Positions 1-8,524 are shown, counted from the first letter of the stretch. The stretch is 64,000 nucleotides of DNA from Asticcacaulis excentricus (GCF_003966695.1 NZ_AP018827.1:1116001-1180000), one strand, 5' to 3'. Translations and numbers: made by a program. The notes: a model not told the origin generated them from the sequence alone.

Positions 1-1
1 T

Positions 2-976
2 TCGGTCATCGCCTTTGCCAAGCTCAACGGCAATATGTCGGGGGCACCGATCATCCTGCCGGCGCGTCACGCCCTGAATATAGGCATCGGTCTGGCCATC
101 TTCGCCCTAATCGGCGTGCTGATCGCCACGGCGGGTCAGGCGCAGTGGGCCTTCTGGCTGATCTTTGCCCTGTCTCTGGTGCTGGGCGTGACCCTGATCA
201 TCCCCATTGGCGGGGCCGACATGCCGGTCGTTGTCTCCATGCTTAACTCCTATTCGGGCTGGGCTGCGGCGGCGCTGGGCTTCACGCTGGAAAACATCGC
301 CCTGATCATCACCGGGGCGCTGGTCGGCTCCTCCGGGGCCATCCTCAGCTACATCATGTGTAAGGGGATGAATCGCTCCTTCGTCTCGGTCATTCTGGGC
401 GGGTTCGGGGCCGATACCTCGGCGGCCGCCGCCGGTGGCAAGGTCGAAACGCGCCCGGTCAAGCAGGGCTCAGCCGATGACGCCGCCTTCATCATGAAGA
501 ACGCCTCCAAGGTCATCATCGTGCCGGGCTATGGCATGGCGGTGGCTCAGGCTCAGCACGCCCTGCGCGAAATGGCCGACAAGCTGAAAGAGGAAGGCGT
601 TGAGGTCAAATACGCCATCCACCCTGTGGCGGGCCGCATGCCGGGGCACATGAATGTGCTGCTGGCCGAAGCCAATGTCCCTTATGATGAGGTCTTCGAA
701 CTGGAGGACATCAACAGCGAGTTTGCCACGGCGGACGTTGCCTTTGTCATCGGGGCCAATGACGTGACCAATCCAGCGGCCAAGACCGACCCGACCTCGG
801 CCATCTTCGGTATGCCGATCCTCGACGTCGAAAAGGCGCAGACCGTACTCTTCGTCAAACGCGGCATGTCGTCGGGCTATGCGGGTGTCGAAAACGAACT
901 CTTCTTCCGCGACAATACGATGATGCTGTTTGCCGATGCGAAGAAGATGGTCGAAGGGATCGTCAAGGCCCTCTGA
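2..976 (+). CDS. pntB: NAD(P) transhydrogenase subunit beta (5' truncated)
   Basis: C-terminal part of the membrane-bound proton-translocating transhydrogenase beta subunit, which passes hydride between NAD(H) and NADP(H) using the proton gradient. The frame is open from the window edge, and the residues before the first internal ATG ([16 protein letters not shown]) match the family, so the start lies outside. Several hydrophobic helices (about the first 120 residues) are followed by the soluble NADP-binding domain III, with [36 protein letters not shown] and the conserved [10 protein letters not shown] block. The C-terminus [15 protein letters not shown] is typical. The alpha subunit genes would lie upstream, outside the window. 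Downstream is a degenerate copy of the last 55 bases and then a terminator. Confidence 0.96.
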   Translation, partial: SVIAFAKLNGNMSGAPIILPARHALNIGIGLAIFALIGVLIATAGQAQWAFWLIFALSLVLGVTLIIPIGGADMPVVVSMLNSYSGWAAAALGFTLENIALIITGALVGSSGAILSYIMCKGMNRSFVSVILGGFGADTSAAAAGGKVETRPVKQGSADDAAFIMKNASKVIIVPGYGMAVAQAQHALREMADKLKEEGVEVKYAIHPVAGRMPGHMNVLLAEANVPYDEVFELEDINSEFATADVAFVIGANDVTNPAAKTDPTSAIFGMPILDVEKAQTVLFVKRGMSSGYAGVENELFFRDNTMMLFADAKKMVEGIVKAL

Positions 977-994
977 TCACTTCGCATCGGCGGG

Positions 995-1049
995 GATGCT
1001 ATTCGCCGATGCCAAGAAGAGGGTCGAGGGGGTCGTCAAGGCCCTCTGA
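995..1049 (+). repeat. Degenerate duplicate of the pntB 3' end
   Basis: This 55-base block matches the last 55 bases of pntB (922-976), including the stop codon, with about six substitutions by eye. It lies 73 bases downstream of its parent. The reading FADAKKRVEGVVKAL-stop is preserved, but no start codon or upstream coding sequence accompanies it, so it is a tail-only partial duplication and not a gene. Confidence 0.85.
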
Positions 1050-1069
1050 GACCCCTCATTCAGACCACA

Positions 1070-1106
1070 AAAAAACTCCCGATCCAAGGATCGGGAGGTT
1101 TTTTTA
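1070..1106. terminator. Bidirectional intrinsic terminator
   Basis: Inverted repeat with arms 1076-1085 (CTCCCGATCC) and 1088-1097, an A-run at 1069-1075 and a T-run at 1099-1105. It can end pntB transcription on the plus strand and the convergent PGPGW gene on the minus strand. The TAA of the latter overlaps the T-run. Confidence 0.9.
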
Positions 1107-1613
1107 ATCGGCCGACTGTGGGCGGAAGCTATGGCGGCGCGCCTTGCGCAGGAAACGACGCCGAACGGGTCCCAGAATACGGTCCTTTGTCCGGGTAATC
1201 ACCAGCTTCTCGGTACGCAGCATCTGATGCCAGATGATCGACAGGAATCTGGCGCGCGGACGCAAAAGACGGCGCACCGGGGTCAGCCACTTCGGATGAC
1301 GCCGCCAGGTGCGGATAAACTGCCGCTTGGCCCAGTAAGAGTTTCTCAGAACAATAACCAAGCCGGCGATGGAGACGGGCAGGCCCATTGGTCCCGGCAG
1401 GGGCGCGATGATCACACCCAGAACCACAATGAAGAAGCCGAGCCCAACCAGAACCCCGCGCCACAGACGGCTGGCACCGCTACGCACATGGCCCTTACGA
1501 CGGGTTTTGGGCTTGCGGGTTTTCGGCGAGGCGGTCTCGAGCGCGCGCGACTTCGACGCCTTCCCGGAGGAAGGTTTGAAAAGTCCCGCCAATAAGCCCT
1601 TCGGCCCGCTCAT
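1104..1613 (-). CDS. PGPGW-family (TIGR02611-like) small membrane protein
   Basis: A 169-residue protein of unknown biochemical role. A basic, Ser/Lys/Arg-rich N-terminal region (about residues 1-47) precedes two hydrophobic segments (about 50-68 and 77-88) separated by the PLPGPMGLP motif that defines the PGPGW putative transmembrane family. The C-terminal half is very rich in Arg and Lys and probably cytosolic. The ATG has a CGGAG ribosome site about 8 bases upstream. The gene stands alone, convergent with pntB and downstream of the gcvP terminator. Family assignment rests on the motif and its position between two helices; the function is not known. Confidence 0.7.
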   Translation of the reverse strand: MSGPKGLLAGLFKPSSGKASKSRALETASPKTRKPKTRRKGHVRSGASRLWRGVLVGLGFFIVVLGVIIAPLPGPMGLPVSIAGLVIVLRNSYWAKRQFIRTWRRHPKWLTPVRRLLRPRARFLSIIWHQMLRTEKLVITRTKDRILGPVRRRFLRKARRHSFRPQSAD

Positions 1614-2054
1614 CGTCTTGCTCCGTGGTCCTGTGCGGTCGTTCTAGACCGTTTCAGGCCCTATTCTGTCAGTAGCCGTTCAAAGCTACCATACCAGGGT
1701 TATGATATCGTAAGTCTAGGCTAATAATCCCGCCGCGATTGCGATATGGGAATCGTCATCACCTTTATAAAGAGCCACTAAGGTCTAAATTGCGGCGACT
1801 GGCCTTAATTGGGCTCACTTTAGGTAAAAGCGCTGATACGTGACGTGATGGCCACAAGCCGTGTCTTTTTTATCGCAAAAAAAGGCGGCCCCGCAAGACC
1901 GCCTCTTGTTCAATGGATTGGCCGTTGTCAGATTCGGCGGCTTATCCGCTCACACATCGTTCTATTCCGCCGCCTCGCGGTTTTCCCGCTCAAACGCCGC
2001 TTGGCTCGCCACAGGGGCGGCGGCGTGCGGTCGCACGCTGTCCGAGTCGGCGGA
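1614..2054. other. Intergenic region between gcvP and the PGPGW gene
   Basis: About 440 bases without a credible gene. It holds the gcvP terminator (1877-1905). Between that hairpin and the gcvP stop, the gcvP frame stays open for about 30 codons after its TAA and ends in a second GAG-GCG-GCG-GAA-TAG, nearly repeating the gcvP tail. The AT-richer stretch 1660-1850 presumably carries the promoter of the minus-strand PGPGW gene, but I cannot place clear boxes. Confidence 0.5.
1877..1905 (-). terminator. Intrinsic terminator of the gcv operon
   Basis: On the minus strand, a GGCGG/CCGCC-based hairpin is followed by seven T residues (A-run 1877-1883 on the plus strand). It lies 150 bases beyond the gcvP stop, so the 3' untranslated part would be unusually long. 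Confidence 0.75.
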
Positions 2055-4901
2055 TTACTCCGCCGCCTCGTCCATATAGCTCTCCATCGGCGGACACGAG
2101 CAGACCAGATGGCGGTCACCATAGACATTGTCGATGCGGTTGACCGGCGACCAGTACTTGTTGGCCATCGCCCCCTTGGTCGGGAAGCAGGCTTCCTGAC
2201 GGCTATAGGCGCGGTCCCACGTTTCGGAGGCCAGATCGAAGATGGTGTGCGGCGCGTGACGCAGCGGGCTTTGCTCCGCCGTGAAGCGGCCATTGGCCAC
2301 GTCATCGATTTCGCGCTTGATGTCGATCATGGCGTCGCAGAAGCGATCCAGTTCCGTCTTGGCCTCGGACTCCGTCGGCTCGATCATCAGCGTGCCCGGC
2401 ACCGGGAAGCTCATAGTAGGCGCGTGGAAGCCGTGGTCGATCAGGCGTTTGGCCACATCGTCCACCGTCACACCCGTGGCGTCCTTGATCGGGCGCAGGT
2501 CGATGATGCACTCATGCGCCACGCGGCCCTTTTCGCCGCGATATAGCACCGGAAAGTGCCCTTCGAGGCGCGCGGCGATGTAGTTGGCGTTGAGAATGGC
2601 CACCTCTGTCGCCTTGCGCAGACCCTGATCGCCCATCAGCAGCATATAGGCAAACGAGATCGGCAGGATAGAAGCCGAACCATAGGGGGCCGCCGACACC
2701 GCCCCCGCCTCGCCCGTTTGCGGGTCCGACGGCAGGAAGGGTTTCAGATGCGCCTTGACGCCGATGGGGCCCATGCCGGGACCACCGCCGCCATGCGGGA
2801 TGCAGAAGGTCTTATGCAGGTTAAAGTGGCTGACGTCCGAGCCGTAGTGCCCCGGACGCGACAGGCCGACCTGCGCATTGAGGTTGGCCCCGTCGAGATA
2901 AACCTGACCGCCCGCCGCATGGACCAGGTCGCAGATCTCCTTGATCGCTTCTTCAAACACACCGTGGGTCGACGGATAGGTGATCATGATAGCCGCCAGA
3001 TTGGCCGCGTACTGATCGACCTTGAGCTTCAGATCGGCCATATCGACATTGCCGTCCTCGTCACAGGCGACCACCACCGTCTTCATGCCGACCATCTGGG
3101 CCGAGGCCGGGTTGGTGCCGTGCGCCGAAGCCGGGATCAGGCAGATGTCACGGTGGGAATCGCCACGCGAGAGGTGATAGCCCCGGATGGCCAGAAGGCC
3201 CGCATATTCGCCCTGCGCGCCCGAATTGGGTTGCAGGGAGACGGCGTCATAGCCCGAAATGCCGCACAGATAGGCTTCGAGCGCGTCAAACATGCGCTGA
3301 TAGCCCTTCGCCTGATCCTTGGGCGCAAAGGGGTGCAGGTTCGAAAACTCCGGCCACGTGATGGGGATCATCTCGGTCGTGGCATTGAGCTTCATGGTGC
3401 ACGACCCCAGCGGGATCATGGTGCGGTCGAGCGCCAAATCCTTGTCCGACAGGCGGCGCAGATAGCGCAGCATTTCGGTTTCCGAGCGATAGAGATGAAA
3501 GACCGGATGGGTCAGGATGTCGTCCGAACGCCGCAAGGTGGCCGGAATGGCCACGCCCTCGCCCGTACCGCCGTCCTTGCCAGCGGCAAAGGCCGCGATG
3601 ACGCGCGCCAGTGCCGCCGGGGTGACGCTTTCATCCAGCGACACGCCGATATGGGTGTCATCGACGCGGCGGAAGTTGATGCCATCGGCCACCGCACGCG
3701 CGTGGATGGCGGCGGTGTCGGCACCGGTTTTCACCGTAATCGTATCGAAGGCCGCCCTGGTCACAACCTCAAAGCCCAGACCGCGCAGATGCGCCGCAAG
3801 GGCACTGGTCTTCTCGTGGATGGCCGAAGCGATGGCCTTCAAGCCTTCCGGACCGTGATAGACGGCGTACATGGAGGCGATGACGGCCAGCAGCACCTGA
3901 GCGGTACAGATGTTGGAGGTCGCCTTTTCACGGCGGATATGCTGTTCGCGCGTTTGCAGGGCCAGACGATAGGCCGGCTCCCCGCGGCTATCGACCGACA
4001 CGCCGATGAGGCGGCCCGGCATGGAACGCTTCAGCGCGTCCTTGACGGCCATATAGGCGGCGTGCGGGCCGCCATAGCCCATCGGCACGCCGTAACGTTG
4101 CATGGAGCCGATGGCGATGTCGGCGCCCAGTTCGCCCGGCGAGGTCAGAAGCGTCAGGGCCAGCGGATCGGCGGCCATAGAGACGATCGCGCCCTTCGCC
4201 CTGGCAGACGCGATCACCTGACGGAAATCGCGTACCTCACCCGACGAGCCGGGATATTGCAGCAGGATGCCGAAAACCTCGGCGTCGATGTCGGTTTCCG
4301 GATTGCCGACGACGATCTCCCAGCCCAGCGGTTCGGCGCGGGTGCGGATGACGGCCAGGGTTTGCGGGTGGCAGTCGGCATCGACGAAGAAGCGGTCGGC
4401 CTTGACCTTTGAGGACCGACGCGCCAGCGCCATGGCTTCGGCGGCGGCGGTTGCCTCATCGAGCAGCGAGGCATTGGCGACGTCAAGCCCGGTCAGATCG
4501 CACAGCAAGGTCTGGAAGTTCAGCAGCGCTTCAAGGCGGCCCTGACTGATTTCCGGCTGATAGGGCGTATAGGCCGTGTACCAGGCTGGATTTTCCAGAA
4601 TATTGCGCTGAATGACGCCCGGCAGCAGCGTGCCGTAATAGCCCTGCCCGATCAGCGAGACGAACGGCTTGTTTTCCGCGGCAACGCCGCGCAGATGCGC
4701 CAGAACCGCCTCTTCATCCATCGCCTCGCCCACGCCCATGGGGGAGCGTTCGCGGATGGCCACGGGGATGGTCTGATCGATCAGGGCGTCGATATCGGAC
4801 ACCCCCAGCTCCACCAGCATGGCGGAGATTTCGGCTTCGGACGGACCGATGTGACGACGGACAAAGGTGCCCTGTTCGACGGGCTGATTGGACTGACGCA
4901 T
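2055..4901 (-). CDS. gcvP: Glycine dehydrogenase (decarboxylating), P protein
   Basis: PLP-dependent P protein of the glycine cleavage system. It decarboxylates glycine and loads the aminomethyl group on the lipoyl arm of GcvH. At 948 residues it is the single-chain form with fused N- and C-terminal halves. It starts with the [11 protein letters not shown] block near residue 14. The PLP-binding lysine is K697 in [11 protein letters not shown], followed by the glycine-rich loop [12 protein letters not shown] 4901 has an AGAGGT ribosome site at good spacing. It is the last gene of gcvT-gcvH-gcvP, separated from gcvH by a 146-base palindromic repeat region, and is under the upstream glycine riboswitch if cotranscribed. 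Confidence 0.98.
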   Translation of the reverse strand: MRQSNQPVEQGTFVRRHIGPSEAEISAMLVELGVSDIDALIDQTIPVAIRERSPMGVGEAMDEEAVLAHLRGVAAENKPFVSLIGQGYYGTLLPGVIQRNILENPAWYTAYTPYQPEISQGRLEALLNFQTLLCDLTGLDVANASLLDEATAAAEAMALARRSSKVKADRFFVDADCHPQTLAVIRTRAEPLGWEIVVGNPETDIDAEVFGILLQYPGSSGEVRDFRQVIASARAKGAIVSMAADPLALTLLTSPGELGADIAIGSMQRYGVPMGYGGPHAAYMAVKDALKRSMPGRLIGVSVDSRGEPAYRLALQTREQHIRREKATSNICTAQVLLAVIASMYAVYHGPEGLKAIASAIHEKTSALAAHLRGLGFEVVTRAAFDTITVKTGADTAAIHARAVADGINFRRVDDTHIGVSLDESVTPAALARVIAAFAAGKDGGTGEGVAIPATLRRSDDILTHPVFHLYRSETEMLRYLRRLSDKDLALDRTMIPLGSCTMKLNATTEMIPITWPEFSNLHPFAPKDQAKGYQRMFDALEAYLCGISGYDAVSLQPNSGAQGEYAGLLAIRGYHLSRGDSHRDICLIPASAHGTNPASAQMVGMKTVVVACDEDGNVDMADLKLKVDQYAANLAAIMITYPSTHGVFEEAIKEICDLVHAAGGQVYLDGANLNAQVGLSRPGHYGSDVSHFNLHKTFCIPHGGGGPGMGPIGVKAHLKPFLPSDPQTGEAGAVSAAPYGSASILPISFAYMLLMGDQGLRKATEVAILNANYIAARLEGHFPVLYRGEKGRVAHECIIDLRPIKDATGVTVDDVAKRLIDHGFHAPTMSFPVPGTLMIEPTESEAKTELDRFCDAMIDIKREIDDVANGRFTAEQSPLRHAPHTIFDLASETWDRAYSRQEACFPTKGAMANKYWSPVNRIDNVYGDRHLVCSCPPMESYMDEAAE

Positions 4902-4915
4902 GAGATTTACCTCTA

Positions 4916-5042
4916 AGCATCCCCCCTGATATCAGGGGGGAAACCGGCGAAGCCGGAGGGGGGTTACACCGGTGGTTTTAACCCCACCGTCTTCGCCGCC
5001 TGACCGACGGCGAATCCACCTCCCCTGACATCAGGGGAGGCA
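4916..5042. repeat. Extragenic palindromic element between gcvH and gcvP
   Basis: Composite palindrome: a perfect inverted repeat CCCCCCTGATATCAGGGGGG (4921-4940), then CCGGCGAAGCCGG, then a spacer, then a second inverted repeat of the form CCTCCCCTGACATCAGGGGAGG near 5021-5042. The two end palindromes share the CTGAYATCAG core. It fills the gap between two cotranscribed genes, so it would be folded in the gcv mRNA. A related block occurs at 24465-24585 and a degenerate one near 32234. Confidence 0.75.
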
Positions 5043-5047
5043 CTTGA

Positions 5048-5416
5048 TTACAGAGTCGCCAGATAGGCTTCGTAGGCTTCGCGATCCATCAGCGCATCAA
5101 GCTGCGACGGATTGGTCAGCTTGATTTTCGCGAACCAGCCACCGGCCTCCGGCACAGCATTAACGGTTTCCGGCGCATTGCCCAGTTCGCCATTGCCTTC
5201 GATGACCTCGCCATCGACCGGCGCATAGACGTCAGAGGCGGCCTTGACCGACTCGACCACGGCGAAGGCGTCGCCCTTGGTCAGGGTCTTGCCGGCTTCC
5301 GGGACTTCGACGAAGACCACATCGCCCAGCGCGTCGGCGGCATAGGCTGTGATGCCGACGAAGGCCGTGCCGTCGCCCTGATCCTTGACCCACTCGTGTT
5401 CCTTGGTGAATTTCAT
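5048..5416 (-). CDS. gcvH: Glycine cleavage system H protein
   Basis: Lipoyl carrier that shuttles the aminomethyl intermediate between GcvP, GcvT and the L protein. It has 122 residues, the usual size. The lipoylated lysine is K58 in the [13 protein letters not shown] motif; the N-terminal FTKEHEWV and the C-terminal WFAKIKL blocks are also typical. ATG 5416 has an AAGAGG ribosome site. It lies 12 bases downstream of gcvT on the same strand. Confidence 0.98.
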   Translation of the reverse strand: MKFTKEHEWVKDQGDGTAFVGITAYAADALGDVVFVEVPEAGKTLTKGDAFAVVESVKAASDVYAPVDGEVIEGNGELGNAPETVNAVPEAGGWFAKIKLTNPSQLDALMDREAYEAYLATL

Positions 5417-5428
5417 GATGACGACCTC

Positions 5429-6541
5429 TTAAGCCTTGGGTTTGCGGTAATATGAGTTAGGGACGAAGGGGATGGTGACGACTTCGCAGGCATAGGGTTT
5501 GCCGCGCACCTCCAGCTTCAGTTGCGTGCCGGGCGCCGATTGCGTGGCGGGCACATAGCCCATAGCAATCGAATAGCCGAGCGTCGGCGATGGCACGCCG
5601 GAGGTGACGATGCCGATGGCCTCACCCTCAGTGTTGAGGATCTTGGCCCCGTCGCGGGCGGGCGGCCCTTCCAATACGCGCAGTGCCACGCGGGTGCGTT
5701 GCGGGTTTTCGCGCTCCGCCCGGATGCGCTCGATGCCGCGGATGTCGCCGCGTTCCAGACGCGACTTCGACATGCCGAAGCTCAGGCCCGACTCGACCAC
5801 GCCGTAGGTTTCGTCCATTTCGTGCCCATAGAGCGGCATCCCGGCTTCGAGGCGCAGCGAATCGCGCGCGCCCAGACCGATCGGCTTCACCTGCGGGAAG
5901 GTTAGCAGCAGGTCCCACAGCTCAGCGGCGCGGGCGGCCGGAAAGCTGATTTCAAAACCATCTTCGCCCGTATAACCCGACCGCGACACAAAGGCCGTTT
6001 CCCCCAGAATCTCGAACGTGCCGCAGTCCATGAAGTACATGTCACAGGCGGCGGGGCAGACCTGCGCCATCACTTCGCGGGCGCGCGGCCCCTGCAAGGC
6101 CAGAAGCGCGCGGTCGGCCAGGATGTCAAACGTCGTATCGCCCTTGAGGCTGTCGGCGATAATCGCGAAGTCCTGATCCTTGCAGGCGGCATTGACCACC
6201 AGAAAGAAGCCATCGGCTTGCGGACGCGACACCATCCAGTCGTCGAGAATGCCGCCCGCTTCGTTGAGCAGCAGCGAATATTTCTGCTTGCCGGGCTTCA
6301 GCGCCGCAAAATCGGTCGGCGTCAGGGCTTCGAGCGTGTGGACGGCATCCGTCCCGCTCAGGCGCGCCTGCCCCATGTGCGACACGTCGAACAGACCGGC
6401 TTCGGCGCGGGTCCATTTGTGCTCGGCCATCACGCCTTCGTACTGAACGGGCATGTTGTAGCCAGCGAACGGCACCATGCGCGCCCCCAGCGCGACGTGA
6501 CGGTCCTCAAGCGGAGTGGATTTCAGAGCGACATCGGTCAT
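5429..6541 (-). CDS. gcvT: Aminomethyltransferase, T protein
   Basis: Tetrahydrofolate-dependent T protein, which releases ammonia from aminomethyl-GcvH and forms methylenetetrahydrofolate. It has 370 residues. Recognisable blocks are ALGARMVPFAGYNMPVQY near the N-terminus, FDVSHMGQ, SRSGYTGEDGFEI, GLGARDSLRLEAGMPLYG and the C-terminal IPFVPNSYYR. It is the first gene of the gcv operon; the riboswitch ends about 60 bases upstream of the ATG. No strong ribosome site is visible directly before the start, which may matter if the riboswitch acts on translation. Confidence 0.97.
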   Translation of the reverse strand: MTDVALKSTPLEDRHVALGARMVPFAGYNMPVQYEGVMAEHKWTRAEAGLFDVSHMGQARLSGTDAVHTLEALTPTDFAALKPGKQKYSLLLNEAGGILDDWMVSRPQADGFFLVVNAACKDQDFAIIADSLKGDTTFDILADRALLALQGPRAREVMAQVCPAACDMYFMDCGTFEILGETAFVSRSGYTGEDGFEISFPAARAAELWDLLLTFPQVKPIGLGARDSLRLEAGMPLYGHEMDETYGVVESGLSFGMSKSRLERGDIRGIERIRAERENPQRTRVALRVLEGPPARDGAKILNTEGEAIGIVTSGVPSPTLGYSIAMGYVPATQSAPGTQLKLEVRGKPYACEVVTIPFVPNSYYRKPKA

Positions 6542-6599
6542 ACGCGGCCTCAGGGTTGCAAACGTGCGGAATCGCAGAGCTTTTCACTAAAAAAGTCTG

Positions 6600-6776
6600 C
6601 CCCCGCTGTCCCTGTGACCTGAGAGATTTAGACCCGGTTTACGGGCCGTTGCTCCGTCGGTAGGCGCCTCATGGCGCCATTTTCCAGCGTGTAAAACGAT
6701 CCACGGTCCTTTGGCCTGAGCGTTTCCGGGGCGGTTGCGCCTTCGGCGGCATGACGAGTCATGCACTCTCCCGTGG
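6600..6776 (-). promoter_or_regulatory. Tandem glycine riboswitch upstream of gcvT
   Basis: Reading the minus strand, the first aptamer begins with CGGGAGAGTGC (about 6772), continues with GCCGCCGAAGGCGCAACCG and ends in CTCAGGCCAAAGGAC. The second has a GGCGCC stem, ACCGACGGAGCAACGG, then AAATCTCTCAGGTCACAGGGACAG ending near 6604. These are the paired glycine-aptamer signatures (GGAGAG start, CCGA-GGNGCAA core, CTCTCAGG-ACAG end). A near-perfect GCAGA-CTTTT/AAAAG-CTCTGC hairpin follows between the aptamer and gcvT and may belong to the expression platform. The location before gcvT is the classic one. The ON direction is known for the family, not shown here. Confidence 0.93.
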
Positions 6777-6785
6777 GTCATCTCG

Positions 6786-6814
6786 CTTGTGCGTGAGGCG
6801 AGCCCAAGAGTCAA
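6786..6814 (-). promoter_or_regulatory. Probable sigma-70 promoter of the gcv operon
   Basis: On the minus strand, TTGACT (6814-6809) is followed after 17 bases by CACAAG (6791-6786). Transcription would begin near 6779, immediately before the first riboswitch stem. The -35 box is good and the -10 box weak. The exact fit to the riboswitch start is the main support. Confidence 0.55.
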
Positions 6815-6920
6815 TAGGCCGCCCGTCTGTCGCCGCGCCTCACTCACAGGCGGGAGTTGCAACCTGTCCCCGCTGATGACGCCTGTGCCTACACTCAGTG
6901 CATCAGCTCAGGAGCCGCAC

Positions 6921-7106
6921 ATGACACCCTCTTCCCAATCCACCGAATCCGCAGCCGCCCTCAGCCTCGAAGTCCGCGACCTGTTTCACGGCAGCGCGCA
7001 GAGCAAGGTCGCCATCGACACCCTCGCCTTTCTGGTGATTTTCCTCAGCGCCCTGATGTTCGGGGCTTTCGTACTGGCGCGGTTTTACCAGCGCGGCAGC
7101 CCCTGA
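6921..7106 (+). CDS. Small single-pass membrane protein (61 aa)
   Basis: A short gene recognised by an excellent ribosome site (AGGAG at 6910-6914, 6 bases before ATG 6921). The 61-residue product has a polar N-terminus (about 1-32) and one clear hydrophobic helix, roughly residues 34-54 (DTLAFLVIFLSALMFGAFVLA), and ends RFYQRGSP. It is divergent from the gcv operon and could share its control region. A longer frame upstream runs antisense through the riboswitch and is not credible. I do not recognise the family. Its end abuts the NYN-tail remnant on the opposite strand. Confidence 0.6.
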   Translation: MTPSSQSTESAAALSLEVRDLFHGSAQSKVAIDTLAFLVIFLSALMFGAFVLARFYQRGSP

Positions 7107-7200
7107 CCGTTATTGACCACGACCTTGAGGTGCTCTTTTCCGGACATTTCAGGTGAGCCATAGGCCTCCGGGGGTTTGATCGACACCGGCGACCACAGCG
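7107..7200 (-). pseudogene. Remnant of an NYN-gene 3' end
   Basis: Bases 7107-7132 are identical to 7653-7678, the very 3' end of the NYN-domain gene, and similarity fades over the next 60-70 bases. On the minus strand it reads PPEAYGSPEMSGKEHLKVVV then NNG, against RPEAYDPPELREKGHLKVVV-NNG in the intact gene. The stop codon differs, so the frame runs on to QGLPRW-stop at 7085. It is a tail-only copy; with the intact tail it brackets the 139-codon gene between them. It is also in frame with that gene's stop codon. Confidence 0.75.
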
Positions 7201-7225
7201 GCTTGACAGAGACTAGATACCGATT

Positions 7226-7645
7226 TCAAGCCTGCCAACTTTTGACTATTTCATTGTAGGCGTCGTCCGCGACGCCCTCTCTGTCATCACAGGACATATA
7301 GGCTATCATCAGTGCACAGTACTGTTCGCGATACCCAGCTACCATTCGCATAATGGCAACGGCTTGTTCTACGCTTAAATAACGGCATGAAATAAGCGCT
7401 TCGGCGGCAGTAAGCAGTGGCACTTTCAGCGGATGGTCAATATGTGCACACCAAAAATCCAACATGTTTTTGGCGCGCTTAGGCTGTAGCCCCCCCTTGA
7501 AGGGTGGACGACATATCTCGTTAAGTACAGCGAATGCGGCATTTGGCGATATTTGCTTGGATAATTCGATCAAACCGCGCCATGCCTTTTCCCGATCATA
7601 CGGAAAATTGGCGTCTATCAGTTGGATGAAGGCCTCCTCATCCAT
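7226..7645 (-). CDS. Hypothetical helical protein (139 aa) next to NYN nuclease
   Basis: The 139-residue product has no signal peptide or membrane segment and looks wholly alpha-helical and soluble, with a Cys-containing C-terminal half (EQYCALMIAYMSCDDREG). I do not recognise a family. It begins 3 bases after the NYN gene stop, so the two are likely cotranscribed and perhaps translationally coupled; the ribosome site is weak. Its base composition is visibly more AT-rich than its neighbours, and direct copies of the NYN 3' end lie on both sides, which suggests a later insertion. A nuclease partner or immunity-type role is possible but unsupported by motif. Confidence 0.7.
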   Translation of the reverse strand: MDEEAFIQLIDANFPYDREKAWRGLIELSKQISPNAAFAVLNEICRPPFKGGLQPKRAKNMLDFWCAHIDHPLKVPLLTAAEALISCRYLSVEQAVAIMRMVAGYREQYCALMIAYMSCDDREGVADDAYNEIVKSWQA

Positions 7646-7648
7646 TGG

Positions 7649-8413
7649 TCACCCGTTATTGACCACGACCTTGAGGTGGCCCTTTTCGCGCAGTTCCGGC
7701 GGGTCATAGGCTTCGGGGCGCTCAATCGTTGATGACGGCCCCAGCAAGCGCGTCCGGTATTTGGTCATCTGCGGCAGCAACGACGCCTCAAGGTGCTCGC
7801 GCTCGATCTCCACCACGCGATCTGCAAATTTGAGGATGTGCTTGTTGGGATAGCGCCCCGGCGGGCAGACCAGCACCAGTTCCTTCTTCGGGAAGCGTTC
7901 TTTGAGGTAGCGCGCCGTCGCCGCGTGGTCGCCATCGGCGGAGACCAGATAGCAGACGTCGAACAGGTTATCTTCGGCATCCGAGGCAATCGACAGAGCC
8001 AGATTGACGTCACCCTGCTTTTCGATGGCCAGATGCCATTGATGACCGCAGGCATTGCAGCCGTCGATGGCTGACACGAAATGGCCTATGCGGCAAAGGA
8101 CACCGCGGGCCTGAAGCGCCCGCATATAGTCTTCGTGGCGCTTCATTTTCGACTTGTTCTGCGGACGGAAGGCCGAGCACCACACCACGCGCTTGACCAC
8201 TTCGTCAGACGGACTAATCGCCTGCGCCAGCGCCTTGAGGTCCAGCCATTTCAGATAGGGCCGTTTATAGGCATCCACCGCGTGATAAAGGTTGAAGCCA
8301 TCGTAATAGACAGCGGCGCGCTTACGGAAAAAGGGTAGCCTGAAACCGCCCCGTTGCCCGCGTCCCGTTACCGGTGCCGTGCCATGATTTTTGGCTTTAT
8401 CTGGCTGCGACAT
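7649..8413 (-). CDS. NYN-domain (PIN-like) nuclease
   Basis: A 254-residue protein with a LabA/NYN-type PIN fold, expected to be a metal-dependent ribonuclease. The acidic residues typical of the fold are visible in VYYDGFNLYHA (about residue 33-42), GDVNLALSIASDA and YLVSADGDHAATARYL. A DGCNACGHQWHL segment in the middle could bind zinc, an elaboration seen in some NYN proteins. The basic N-terminus (residues 1-30) is probably disordered. The C-terminal extension (about 190-254) ends in GHLKVVVNNG. The gene precedes the 139-codon unknown with a 3-base gap. The RNA substrate is unknown. Confidence 0.88.
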   Translation of the reverse strand: MSQPDKAKNHGTAPVTGRGQRGGFRLPFFRKRAAVYYDGFNLYHAVDAYKRPYLKWLDLKALAQAISPSDEVVKRVVWCSAFRPQNKSKMKRHEDYMRALQARGVLCRIGHFVSAIDGCNACGHQWHLAIEKQGDVNLALSIASDAEDNLFDVCYLVSADGDHAATARYLKERFPKKELVLVCPPGRYPNKHILKFADRVVEIEREHLEASLLPQMTKYRTRLLGPSSTIERPEAYDPPELREKGHLKVVVNNG

Positions 8414-8524
8414 GGACCCCGAAACGACGCAAGCGTTAACCCTCTGCTAACACTAAAGCGCATGTTTCGGCGTTTGTCAGTATCTTTCGGGTGACAGTTT
8501 TATTTTCACCCAACCGGAGAATCG

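Noticed and set aside
2556-4412. 618-codon open frame on the plus strand
   Set aside because: Antisense to gcvP; the long open frame is a by-product of GC-rich third positions, and its Arg/His/Gly-rich translation is typical of shadow frames.
6587-6862. 91-codon open frame on the minus strand upstream of gcvT
   Set aside because: It lies almost entirely within the tandem glycine riboswitch, whose structure explains the sequence; no ribosome site or protein-like composition.
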